Virus record (IMG/VR): IMGVR_UViG_3300025892_002985
Span: 1-31,768 of that record
Length of the DNA: 31,768 bases
Strand: one strand, 5' to 3'
Source of the DNA: a virus
In this document: one piece after another, positions 14,105 to 22,014 of the stretch
How positions within the stretch are numbered: the stretch's first letter is position 1
How the letters are laid out: each line of letters opens with the position of its first letter
Notes under the pieces: model-generated
What the model saw: the letters and a program-made list of their open reading frames with translations, nothing else
Database searches by the model: none
Told to the model about the DNA's origin: nothing
Translations under genes and position numbers: made by a program

Positions 14105-15780
14105 TGAATTCACAATTATTTAAACACTTCCCACAAAATAGCGAACCTAGAGAAAATCAAGTAAAACTGTTAAATCAGATCATTGATGCATTAAATACTG
14201 ATAAAAAATTTATCGTAATTAATGCTCCAACTGGGACTGGTAAAAGTTTTCTAGCGGATACTTTAGCCAATTCAAGTGATGATGCTGAAAGTGCTTATGT
14301 TGATTTTGTAAATTCTTATAAAATTTGGAATCAATTAAATGGACCTGATGATGCTCGGGGTTTCTCGAATTCAGGTGCTGCTGTATTAACTGTAACTAAA
14401 AATCTTCAAGATCAATACACAAAAGATTTTACAGAATTGAATTTACTTAAGGGTAAATCTAATTATGCGTGTAATTATGATAATGAATATGATGTTGAAA
14501 ATGCTCCATGTAATACTTCTGGTGGTAGTGCTTTAAGAAAACAGTGTTGGGCATGTGATCGATGCGATTATTATAATGATAGAAATTCTAGTTTAGCTAA
14601 TAAGAAGGGTGTGTTTAATTATGACGTATGGTTGAATTTACCAAAATATGTTCGTAAGAAAGAAGTTCTAATTTGTGATGAATCAAGTGAGTTAGAAAAT
14701 ATTTTGATCTCTCATTTTTCTTTACAAATTGATTATCAAACTCTAGAGAAATTATTTGACATGAAAAAATACCCTAGAATACAATCTGAAACAGATAAAT
14801 CTGGGTATAATTGGCTTTCACAATTATCTGAAAACGTCAAATCAACCATCGAAGACGCTGAGGAAATCGCTTCAGGTAAGTCATCATCTGCTAAAATAGC
14901 TAAGAATAAATTAAAATCATTAAAAAGATTAGATAATTCTATAGATCGTGTTTTAGATAATTGGGGTATTAATGGGGAAAATGATAATTCAGTTGAATAT
15001 ATTATAGAAAAAATCGCTCCAAATAAATTTAATAAGAAAATTAAGGAGGGTATCACATTCACCCCATTTCGTGCTAATAAATTATCTAATCGATTATTTT
15101 CAACAGCTGATCGAGTTGTTTTACTTAGTGCAACTATTATTGATCATAAAAAAGAGATGATGGATCTAGGTATTAATCGAGACGAATATGTTTATATCGA
15201 GGCACCTAGTTCGTTTGATCCAAATAAATCACCAATTTATATTGTAGATAAATACCCCCTAACTTATAATTTGATTGATAGTAATTTACCTAAAGTTACT
15301 GAATTAACGAAACGTATTTTGGATAAACATCATAATCAAAAGGGTTTAATACATACAGTTAGTTTCAAGATTACAAAATCAGTTGAACAATATATTAAAG
15401 ATTCTCGATTAATATTTAGAGAAACTGGTAAGACTAATGATATGCTCCTTAAAGAGCACTCAGACAGCGATGAGCCCACCGTGATGGTTAGCCCATCGAT
15501 GAGTCACGGTGTTGATTTGAAAGGCGATTTGGGGCAATTTCAGGTCATTATGAAGGTACCCTACCTACCGCTTAGTAGTAAGCGTATTAAACGACTATCC
15601 AAAGAGGATTATCAATGGTATGTTAATAAAACTTTATCAACCATTGTTCAGATGGCTGGTCGGTGTACACGTAATGATACAGATTCTGCTAAAACATACA
15701 TTTTAGATGGATCTGTTGTTGATTTGTTAAAAAGAAATTGGAATAAACTTCCTAAATATTTTAGAGATAGGATTAAATGA
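14104..15780 (+). CDS. DinG/XPD-type superfamily 2 helicase with probable Fe-S cysteines
   Basis: A 558-residue protein. Walker A APTGTGKS is at 41-48, and a DEAH-type motif II appears as ICDESSELE (Asp192-Glu193). Between them lie five cysteines (123, 136, 148, 151, 154) in a SNYAC ... CWACDRCDYY arrangement like the Fe-S domain of the XPD/DinG helicases. LLSATI (340-345) is motif III-like, and QMAGRCTRN (516-524) is motif VI with its arginine finger, inside a helicase_C_2-type domain (VSPSMSHGVDLKGDLGQFQV before it). These enzymes unwind DNA 5' to 3' in repair or R-loop removal. A phage role in recombination or replication is inferred. It overlaps both neighbours slightly, so it is read as one operon with them. 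Confidence 0.8.
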   Translation: MNSQLFKHFPQNSEPRENQVKLLNQIIDALNTDKKFIVINAPTGTGKSFLADTLANSSDDAESAYVDFVNSYKIWNQLNGPDDARGFSNSGAAVLTVTKNLQDQYTKDFTELNLLKGKSNYACNYDNEYDVENAPCNTSGGSALRKQCWACDRCDYYNDRNSSLANKKGVFNYDVWLNLPKYVRKKEVLICDESSELENILISHFSLQIDYQTLEKLFDMKKYPRIQSETDKSGYNWLSQLSENVKSTIEDAEEIASGKSSSAKIAKNKLKSLKRLDNSIDRVLDNWGINGENDNSVEYIIEKIAPNKFNKKIKEGITFTPFRANKLSNRLFSTADRVVLLSATIIDHKKEMMDLGINRDEYVYIEAPSSFDPNKSPIYIVDKYPLTYNLIDSNLPKVTELTKRILDKHHNQKGLIHTVSFKITKSVEQYIKDSRLIFRETGKTNDMLLKEHSDSDEPTVMVSPSMSHGVDLKGDLGQFQVIMKVPYLPLSSKRIKRLSKEDYQWYVNKTLSTIVQMAGRCTRNDTDSAKTYILDGSVVDLLKRNWNKLPKYFRDRIK

Positions 15781-16370
15781 TGGATAAAAAAATATTAATA
15801 GTTGGAACAGCTGGTGATGTTATCGACAAACGAAGAGGTGAAAAAATAAATCAATATTTTGATGACATATTGATTTGTAATAAAAGTATTTTTCACATCG
15901 ATGAATATAGTAAATATTTTGGAACCCCTACTATATGGGGTACATGTGGTTGGTATAATAATGATGAGATTTTTGACCCAACTTGTGAAGAAAAAAGTAA
16001 AATATATGATATTATTATTAAAAATAATATATCCAGAGTTTGGTGCAATTCTCTTAAAAATATCAATGATTTAGATTTTGAAATACCTGATAATGTTCAA
16101 TATGATAATATAGTTTATCCATATAAACCTAACCAATATCATTCATTAGGTTTGCAGAGTATATTATACGCTATAAAACAAAAATATTCAGAAATATGTT
16201 ATTTAGGTATAGATTCATATAGAAAAAGCCATCATTATTATAAAGAACATATGCCATCAAATGTGATGACTGATGTTCATTCACAAAGTAATTATTTGTA
16301 TGAAAGTAAAATTATAAAAATTTTAAAAAAAGAAAATAAATTATTTCACATAGGTGAAAAAATTAAGTAA
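15777..16370 (+). CDS. Sialyltransferase-like glycosyltransferase (GT29/GT42-type fold)
   Basis: A 197-residue protein overlapping the helicase stop (ATGATGG gives two possible starts, 15777 or 15780). The N-terminus ILIVGTAGDVIDKRRGEKI then FDDILICNK resembles the CMP-sugar binding start of GT29/GT42 sialyltransferases (V-GN---L----G--ID--D-V-R-N). PNQYHSLGLQSILYAIKQK followed by EICYLGIDSY matches their later -P-TG---I-YAL----I-L-GFD-Y block. The C-terminus is His-rich around the expected catalytic area (SHHYYKEHMPSN). It is shorter than typical family members. The donor sugar is unknown. It heads a three-gene run with two radical SAM enzymes, pointing to glycan or small-molecule assembly. 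Confidence 0.5.
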   Translation: MMDKKILIVGTAGDVIDKRRGEKINQYFDDILICNKSIFHIDEYSKYFGTPTIWGTCGWYNNDEIFDPTCEEKSKIYDIIIKNNISRVWCNSLKNINDLDFEIPDNVQYDNIVYPYKPNQYHSLGLQSILYAIKQKYSEICYLGIDSYRKSHHYYKEHMPSNVMTDVHSQSNYLYESKIIKILKKENKLFHIGEKIK

Positions 16371-16412
16371 TAGAATAGAATTATGAAAAAATTAAGTAAT
16401 AGAATAGAATTA
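16355..16412 (+). repeat. Perfect 29-bp tandem duplication at a gene junction
   Basis: Bases 16355-16383 and 16384-16412 are identical (each begins TGAAAAAATTAAG and ends TAGAATTA). Copy 1 encodes the last residues and stop of the upstream gene; copy 2, in another frame, encodes the first residues of the downstream radical SAM protein, its ATG formed across the copy boundary. Confidence 0.9.
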
Positions 16413-17171
16413 GTTGAATTAAATGTAACTGAATTATGTAATAGAACCTGTTGGTTTTGTCCTAGACATGATTCAAATGTTTACCCAAATCAAAATAAAC
16501 ACATGTCTATTGAGACATTTGAATACGTATTAAAGGCGTTAAAACAATCGGAGTATACTGGTGATATAACTATTTCAGGGTTTTCAGAACCACTTTTGTG
16601 TAAAAATCTTTTTAAAGGGTTAGAAATTTTATCTAATCATTACCCTATAGAGATAATAACAAATTTTGATAAATTAACTGTTGAAATATTAGAGAGGTTA
16701 GATAGCTTTAATTTAAAGTTATTAAAAATAGATTTATACGATGGAATACATCAATTAAATAAATTAAATGATATGTTGAGTAAATCTAATTATAAAAATG
16801 AGATTTTAATTAAAAAGGTTTATGATCAAAGTGAAAGCGACTTAGAATTTTATAATAGGGGTGGAACTGCCCCGTTCGATAGTTCTTATGGTATAGATGT
16901 GAATAGACCGTGCCACATCCCATTTTATAAGGCTATGATAGATTGGCAGGGTAATTATATGTTGTGCCATTCAGATTGGCACAGAGAGTCTGATATTAGT
17001 GTAAAATATGACTACAATGTTAAAAACATGTCTTTAGAACAATACTTAAAGAGTGAAGGTTATGTTGAATTTGTTAAGAATATGGTAGTTTCTAAAAGAA
17101 AAGGGTTAACACCTTGTGAAAAATGTGATATAGGTGGTATATCGAAAGGTCATTTATGGAGCCACGTGTAA
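16383..17171 (+). CDS. Radical SAM enzyme with SPASM-type C-terminal domain (first of two)
   Basis: A 262-residue protein. The radical SAM CxxxCxxC motif is at Cys19, Cys23 and Cys26 (ELCNRTCWFCPRH), followed by a GFSEP motif in place of the usual GGEP (residues 66-70). The C-terminal part has Cys177, Cys195, Cys245 and Cys248 (NRPCHIPFY; YMLCHSDW; PCEKCD), fitting a SPASM or twitch domain that binds auxiliary Fe-S clusters. Such enzymes modify peptides, sugars or cofactors by radical chemistry using S-adenosylmethionine. No precursor-peptide gene is visible nearby, and the neighbours are glycosyltransferases, so a sugar or protein-linked glycan substrate is inferred. Its ATG comes from a 29-bp tandem duplication. 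Confidence 0.8.
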   Translation: MKKLSNRIELVELNVTELCNRTCWFCPRHDSNVYPNQNKHMSIETFEYVLKALKQSEYTGDITISGFSEPLLCKNLFKGLEILSNHYPIEIITNFDKLTVEILERLDSFNLKLLKIDLYDGIHQLNKLNDMLSKSNYKNEILIKKVYDQSESDLEFYNRGGTAPFDSSYGIDVNRPCHIPFYKAMIDWQGNYMLCHSDWHRESDISVKYDYNVKNMSLEQYLKSEGYVEFVKNMVVSKRKGLTPCEKCDIGGISKGHLWSHV

Positions 17172-18127
17172 TGGTAAAAAACTTATGGAATAGTGAAGTC
17201 AGGATAGAACCAACTAATTTATGCAACTATAGTTGTACGATGTGTCCTAGAGATAAACATACTAGATCTAAAGGGATTATGAGTATGAGTCTATATGAAT
17301 CAATTTTAGATCAGATTGTTGAGTTGGGTGCAAAAAAATTAGTATTAACTAACTTCGGTGAACCATTTATTGATCCTAATTTAGAATTAAAAATAAAATT
17401 AGCTAATCAATGTGGTTTAAACACATACATTATAACGAATGCTTCATTATTTGATAAACCGTCTAATTATAATCCCAATAAAACTAAAATACAATGTGCT
17501 ATAGAAAATGGGTTAAATGAATTACGTCTTAGCTTCTATGGGAATAACCCTAAAAAATATTCAAATATAATGAGGGGTGGTGATTTTTATAAAGTTATAG
17601 AAAATCTAAAACTATTGAAAAAACATAAAGGTGAATGTGAAATTTCTCATTATGTTTTACAGTTTAATGAAGAAGAAGAAGACTATTTAAAATTTCCAAA
17701 AGAGATAAGAGATGTTATTGATTATTATGAAATATGGAAACCACATAATTTTGGAGATGGTAGAGAGTATAGAGATATCCAAAAATCTTCGAAAAAATCG
17801 TGTAACAGACCTCAAGGTGGACCGTTGCAGATAAATTGGTCTGGTATAGTAGTACCATGTTGTTATGATTATAATGAAAATATAATATTAGGTGATGCTT
17901 CAAAGCAACCTATAATTGACATTTTAAATTCTAAAAAATATAACAAATTAAAAGAAGCTCATGAAAAAAATGATTATAGTGGGTTTAAATATTGTAACAA
18001 CTGTGATCAATTATTGTGTAATAAATCGAAAAATAGTATCGTATATAGTAGTAACCCTAAACACTCTGATTTGTCTAAATCGCAAATAATTAAAAGGACA
18101 AATACTGACCCAGATATAATTTTATAA
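17156..18127 (+). CDS. Radical SAM/SPASM enzyme (second of two)
   Basis: A 323-residue protein counted from the ATG at 17156. A second ATG at 17171 overlaps the upstream stop by one base (TAATG) and may be the true start. The CxxxCxxC motif is at Cys23, Cys27 and Cys30 (NLCNYSCTMCPRD), with NFGEP as motif 2 and YIITNASL after it, typical of the SPASM subfamily. The C-terminal region has Cys216, the pair Cys235-236 (VVPCCYDY), and Cys280, Cys283, Cys288 (KYCNNCDQLLC), a fuller auxiliary-cluster set than its neighbour. The two enzymes share the fold but differ greatly, so they probably do successive steps. Its stop lies 3 bases from the end of a convergent gene. Confidence 0.85.
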   Translation: MEPRVMVKNLWNSEVRIEPTNLCNYSCTMCPRDKHTRSKGIMSMSLYESILDQIVELGAKKLVLTNFGEPFIDPNLELKIKLANQCGLNTYIITNASLFDKPSNYNPNKTKIQCAIENGLNELRLSFYGNNPKKYSNIMRGGDFYKVIENLKLLKKHKGECEISHYVLQFNEEEEDYLKFPKEIRDVIDYYEIWKPHNFGDGREYRDIQKSSKKSCNRPQGGPLQINWSGIVVPCCYDYNENIILGDASKQPIIDILNSKKYNKLKEAHEKNDYSGFKYCNNCDQLLCNKSKNSIVYSSNPKHSDLSKSQIIKRTNTDPDIIL

Positions 18128-18130
18128 TAC

Positions 18131-18853
18131 TTAATATATATATTTTCTATATTCTTCTTTCTTCATTAATATATTATAAAAATTATTATCAATCTCGTGT
18201 TGATATAAATCAGCACGAGATTGATTTATATCAACACCATGTATACAGTCGATATCATCACGATTAGATAAGTTAACTCCTCTTAGTTGTATATTCACAT
18301 CTCTCCAAGATATGAAACACTCTGACACGCCTTTATATAATTTGTCATAGGTGTATTCTATTATACATCGTTCTTGTGGGCATTTTAAATATTCGTTTTT
18401 AATGTTTTCTATCATTTTTTTAGTATCAGCTGTTTTTCTAAAACATGATATACCAGCATCACTACAAAAATAAGGTATTCGTTTTTTTGTTAAATTATGA
18501 TTTTTAATCGTACTTGAATACTTTACTAATTTATCATTTAACATGAAAGCGTCTGGGTCCATGTATATGCATACCTCATTTTCAGTTAAAAGTTCATTGA
18601 TCATATTATACCAAACTCCAACTTGTGTTGACATTATATTTATAAATTTAGAGTTTTTGTGTAATATAGCGTCACTTTTAGATATTTTTATTTGATTTAT
18701 ATTTAATGGGATATTAACATCAGTATATATAAATATATCATCAATATTTATATATTGAGAGTTTTGTTTAAACCAAAATGGTAATAATTCATTTAGATAA
18801 AAATCATTGAGGGTTTTATCATCATTTTTAAAAAAAGAAGTAATTAATTTCAT
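18131..18853 (-). CDS. DxD glycosyltransferase-like protein (GT-A fold)
   Basis: A 240-residue protein. EVCIYMDPDAFML places a DxD motif at Asp99-Asp101 at the end of a hydrophobic strand, the usual metal and nucleotide-sugar binding site of GT-A glycosyltransferases. The opening (MKLITSFFKNDDKTLNDFYL) and a central GVWYNMINELL helix before the DxD also fit. Later HGVD around residue 214 could supply a second metal ligand. It is the last gene of the minus-strand fibre/glycosyltransferase run, and its start overlaps the aminotransferase stop (ATGA). Donor and acceptor are unknown. Two overlapping inverted repeats lie inside its 3' end. Confidence 0.6.
   Translation of the reverse strand: MKLITSFFKNDDKTLNDFYLNELLPFWFKQNSQYINIDDIFIYTDVNIPLNINQIKISKSDAILHKNSKFINIMSTQVGVWYNMINELLTENEVCIYMDPDAFMLNDKLVKYSSTIKNHNLTKKRIPYFCSDAGISCFRKTADTKKMIENIKNEYLKCPQERCIIEYTYDKLYKGVSECFISWRDVNIQLRGVNLSNRDDIDCIHGVDINQSRADLYQHEIDNNFYNILMKKEEYRKYIY
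18188..18237 (-). repeat. Two overlapping, mutually exclusive inverted repeats
   Basis: Repeat A: GTGTTGATATAAATCA (18197-18212) with TGATTTATATCAACAC (18222-18237), 16 bp perfect. Repeat B: ATCAATCTCGTG (18188-18199) with CACGAGATTGAT (18214-18225), 12 bp perfect. They share bases, so only one can form. On the minus-strand transcript A comes first, and B is followed by AATAATTTTT. Confidence 0.7.
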
Positions 18854-19767
18854 AAAACGGTTAAGTCGTGAAGTGTTATTCTATAACATTTTAAATCATT
18901 GAAAGTATATTCTTTAACTTTATAATTTTTATATTCACTTTTATCTTTTAGTAATATAAAATTGCCAGCTATAGTTAAGATATCATCTTGAAAGTATTTT
19001 TTAAATCGTTTGTATATTATAGATTTTAAATATTTGTCGAATTTATGTGTTATATTATTTTTTAAAATATATTCTAATATTTTTACTGTAGGTGAAGGTA
19101 AAAACATCGGTCTAATTTGATTTATATCATCTATAATAGATTCATTTGATGAATACACGAAACCAAACCTTTGACCAGTTATGCAACCCATTTTGCTAAA
19201 AGAACGTATTAAAATTAAATTAGGTATAGAAATTATAGGTGACATTGGGTTTAAATAAGCTTGATCTATAATTACATATTTAAATTTTTTACATAACTTT
19301 ATAATATAATCATCGTTTAATATTAATCCAGTTGGGTTATGTGGTGAAACTAGAAATATGATCTTTTCTTTAGTTTGTTTTATATGTTCTGTAGTAAATG
19401 AAAACTTATTATTTATAAAATTAACGTCTAATTTTTCGATATTACTATTATAATAGTTTAAATAAAAATCTATCATTTCGAATGTTGGGTTATTAATAAC
19501 CCAATTGTTGGATTCTTTTATTAACACCTCTATTAACGATTTTATAGCACACTCAGACCCATTGTGTATTGATATATTATTAATATTTATATTTAATTGA
19601 TGTGATAATAAATTTAATAATTCGAATGGTGATTTATAGTACATTAAATCAGTTGTTGATGTACTATAAAATGGTGTAATATATTTATTAATAAACACAG
19701 GAAATAGACACTCATTTCTACATAAAAAATGTGATTTACAATCATTGGATATACTGTGTCTTTTCAT
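18850..19767 (-). CDS. PLP-dependent aminotransferase, HisC-like (fold type I)
   Basis: A 305-residue protein, somewhat shorter than the usual 350 for this family. Class I/II landmarks are in order: SPHNPTG at 141-147, IIDQAY with Asp168 and Tyr171, the Schiff-base lysine in SFSKMGCITGQRFGF (Lys192), Arg200, and a C-terminal CYRITLHDL segment that supplies the usual substrate-carboxylate Arg. This resembles histidinol-phosphate or CobD-like aminotransferases. Lying between two glycosyltransferases with overlapping ends, it may make an amino sugar or amino-acid-derived substituent rather than histidine. Its first 26 bases overlap the upstream gene. The N-terminus is Cys-rich (Cys10, Cys16, Cys20), which is unusual. 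Confidence 0.8.
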   Translation of the reverse strand: MKRHSISNDCKSHFLCRNECLFPVFINKYITPFYSTSTTDLMYYKSPFELLNLLSHQLNININNISIHNGSECAIKSLIEVLIKESNNWVINNPTFEMIDFYLNYYNSNIEKLDVNFINNKFSFTTEHIKQTKEKIIFLVSPHNPTGLILNDDYIIKLCKKFKYVIIDQAYLNPMSPIISIPNLILIRSFSKMGCITGQRFGFVYSSNESIIDDINQIRPMFLPSPTVKILEYILKNNITHKFDKYLKSIIYKRFKKYFQDDILTIAGNFILLKDKSEYKNYKVKEYTFNDLKCYRITLHDLTVL

Positions 19768-20329
19768 TATAAATTTTTTTCATCAAATATGGGTTACCTA
19801 TTCCAGCTAAATGATATACAAATGGTTTATAACATTCTTGTCCCATATTGTGGATATAATTGATAGCATCTTCATGTTTTATATTTAAACATGATAAATC
19901 TAAATTATTAAAATATTTTTCTTCAGCTAAATAATTATAATTTTTATTAACATCTAATAAAATATCAATAATTCTATTAGTGTGACTTGTATTATACCAT
20001 ATAGAACAACCTAGTAACCAAGTATTCAGTTTAGATAAAATTAAATCAGAATTATGGTTATCGTATATTAATTTTTTTAAATTATAATTAGAATTATATA
20101 TAAAGCTATCGTGATCTGTTATATAAATAACATCATATTTTTTTATATATTTTTTTAAAATATATATTTTTATCCAACTCAATTTAAAATTTATATTTTC
20201 AAATTGGTTAACATCCTCATATATATAATCTATATTATTTTTTTTACAGTATTCTATTTTACTTTTTTCGAACCGTTTTAGTATTGTTCTAAAATATATA
20301 TCGGAATAAGATATAAGGCATATTTTCAT
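19742..20329 (-). CDS. Glycosyltransferase, GT34-like
   Basis: A 195-residue protein. The run KLSWIKIYILKKYIKKYDVI followed by YITDHDSFI has the layout of GT34 galactosyl/mannosyltransferases (W-K---I---L--YDWV-WLD-D): a helix with Trp and Lys, then a strand ending in a DxD motif, here Asp72-His73-Asp74. Next, LNTWLLGCSIWYNTSHT corresponds to the family's N-G-F--R/N segment. It has no membrane anchor, unlike yeast members. Its start overlaps the preceding unknown gene by 4 bases (ATGA), so it is translated with the fibre operon. The sugar is unknown. Confidence 0.65.
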   Translation of the reverse strand: MKICLISYSDIYFRTILKRFEKSKIEYCKKNNIDYIYEDVNQFENINFKLSWIKIYILKKYIKKYDVIYITDHDSFIYNSNYNLKKLIYDNHNSDLILSKLNTWLLGCSIWYNTSHTNRIIDILLDVNKNYNYLAEEKYFNNLDLSCLNIKHEDAINYIHNMGQECYKPFVYHLAGIGNPYLMKKIYNEKTQYIQ

Positions 20330-20898
20330 TTCATTATAGAAACTAAAAATGGTATATATTCATTTTGTTCTGAAAAAAGTGTAGGCCAGTTTTCTAAAAT
20401 TTGTTTAATATCATTACACTCATCTAAAAACTTATTATATTTATCGAAACAAATTTTAGTTATTTCTAATAAATTTGTTTTTTCTGTTTGAGTTATGTCT
20501 TCATCCTCATTAATATAATGAATTTGTTCATTATGTGATTGCTCAATTATTTGTTTAGTATTTTGTTTAAGTTCATCGATACTAATATTGAATATAGATG
20601 TTTCTTTTATAAAATTAAGTTGCCGTAATCCGCATATTTCCGCATATTTTATATGCGGTTCTAATGATTCATAAACAATTTTATAATCATGATTATTAAA
20701 TTGTTTACGACTTAATTCTATAAAATCAATATGTTTGTCATATTCTGATTTGTCATTTAAAACCTGTAATGTTTTATTTAATAATTTTATCTTGTTTTCA
20801 ACATCGTTTATTAAAATGTAAGCATATCCCGATTGTGATTCTAAAAAAATACCTCTTTCGGTTACCTTGTTATTTTCGTGTATAATAGCGTATCTCAT
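20326..20898 (-). CDS. Hypothetical protein after a fibre gene; possible fibre assembly factor
   Basis: A 190-residue, strongly helical and charged protein starting 3 bases after the fibre gene's stop and overlapping the next glycosyltransferase by 4 bases. The N-terminus MRYAIIHENNKVTERGIF looks like a short beta hairpin, as in some tail-fibre assembly proteins, followed by long helices (NKIKLLNKTLQVLNDKSEYD; DELKQNTKQIIEQSHNEQ). Fibre chaperones often sit directly after the fibre they serve, so such a role is plausible, but no family is recognised and it could instead belong with the glycosylation enzymes. The gene contains a palindrome, CCGCATAT-TTT-ATATGCGG, at 20640-20658. Confidence 0.5.
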   Translation of the reverse strand: MRYAIIHENNKVTERGIFLESQSGYAYILINDVENKIKLLNKTLQVLNDKSEYDKHIDFIELSRKQFNNHDYKIVYESLEPHIKYAEICGLRQLNFIKETSIFNISIDELKQNTKQIIEQSHNEQIHYINEDEDITQTEKTNLLEITKICFDKYNKFLDECNDIKQILENWPTLFSEQNEYIPFLVSIMK

Positions 20899-20901
20899 AT
20901 T

Positions 20902-22008
20902 TTATAGGGTATAAACATTATTGGAAGTAGTATTGAAACCAACAGAAACTGTAAGCGATTTAGACTTATATGTTGTTGCATTTAAATCAGTTATAACTAA
21001 GTTGTATGAACCTGATGATAAACCTGAGAACAATATCAGATTTGACGCTGTATTATTTGTTGTGTTTATATCTGCAAAACTATGTGTATCAGATCTGGTA
21101 ATTCTAATATTATAAGTACCGTCAGATGATTTGGTGAAACTATTACTCATATTATTTAATGAAAGTGTAATTTTTCCATCATTATTCCAATGATATACGT
21201 GCCATGTTTCGGCTATCGTTGTTATATTGCCAGCTATATCCCACAGTATATATGGTTCGTATGTATCACTAACTTTTTGAATTTCTATAAACCCACCAAA
21301 ATTAGATGTTTCAGTAAAACCTAAATTATGGTACACTGACGCATATGCTGTTGAGCTATTGTATTTTTTATTCTTTAAAACTATCTGAGTATCGTCATCG
21401 AAAGATACTAACGTTTTTAAAACCATATTAGTACTATCATTACCAGATGCAAAGTTATGTCCGTTTGTTGATGAAGCTGTGTGACCTTTTATATCAATTA
21501 GTACTTGATTAGTCGCGGCATTAAATAATGCTGTGAAAGCGCCTGATTCAGTAACTGGAAATATTGAAAATATTTCATATGTCCCCCTACCTAAAGTAAA
21601 TGCATTTGAACTATTATTAAAATTTTTTATAATACCGCCATAATCTTTATATAAAAATATATCTCTAGCTACCCAGTCATATCCAAATATTACATTACTA
21701 TTATATCTTGATGTAAAATATGCTTTTTTAGCTGCTGTTGATTGTTTTACCCCAGTTATATTATTTGTAATAATACCTGTATTTTCTGTAATTTCTGTTA
21801 ATGAGTTGTTTATTGTGGTTATATTATTAGTTAAATTACCACCATCTCCAGTTATGATATTATCACTACCTATTTTTAAGTTTATAGATTTTAATTTTAA
21901 TGTCGAAGAACCTCTCTGTAATAAAAATAAATCACCATCTTCTACAGAAGTTGCTTCTTGTAAAATATTTATAGTATTGATTTCGGTGTTTGTCGTTACT
22001 TGTGCCAT
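20902..22008 (-). CDS. Tail fibre-like protein
   Basis: A 368-residue protein. The N-terminus (TTNTEINTINILQEATSVED; then GDLFLLQRG) is shared with the next two proteins on this strand and probably docks them to the same virion site. Residues about 60-90 are Asn/Thr-rich with heptad-like spacing (NNITTINNSLTEITENTGII), fitting a trimeric coiled coil. The rest is beta-rich, with an AFTLGRGTYEIFSIF strand seen in phage fibre heads and a C-terminal Ig-like part ending LTVSVGF. It has no enzyme motif. It starts 6 bases after the previous stop and shares its transcript with the glycosyltransferases downstream. Confidence 0.65.
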   Translation of the reverse strand: MAQVTTNTEINTINILQEATSVEDGDLFLLQRGSSTLKLKSINLKIGSDNIITGDGGNLTNNITTINNSLTEITENTGIITNNITGVKQSTAAKKAYFTSRYNSNVIFGYDWVARDIFLYKDYGGIIKNFNNSSNAFTLGRGTYEIFSIFPVTESGAFTALFNAATNQVLIDIKGHTASSTNGHNFASGNDSTNMVLKTLVSFDDDTQIVLKNKKYNSSTAYASVYHNLGFTETSNFGGFIEIQKVSDTYEPYILWDIAGNITTIAETWHVYHWNNDGKITLSLNNMSNSFTKSSDGTYNIRITRSDTHSFADINTTNNTASNLILFSGLSSGSYNLVITDLNATTYKSKSLTVSVGFNTTSNNVYTL

Positions 22009-22014
22009 TTATAA

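Noticed and set aside
16354-16386. GTG-started mini-ORF in repeat copy 1
   Set aside because: It is stopped after ten codons by TGA created at the duplication junction; it is a remnant, not a gene.
17156-18127. Radical SAM genes as queuosine or 7-deazaguanine DNA-modification enzymes
   Set aside because: The SPASM-type C-terminal cysteines and glycosyltransferase neighbours do not fit QueE-type enzymes, and no other pathway genes are present.
20630-20658. Direct repeat CCGCATATTT twice plus palindrome as a possible protein-binding site or CRISPR-like unit
   Set aside because: Only two short copies exist, inside a coding region, with no spacer structure; too little to call a functional element.
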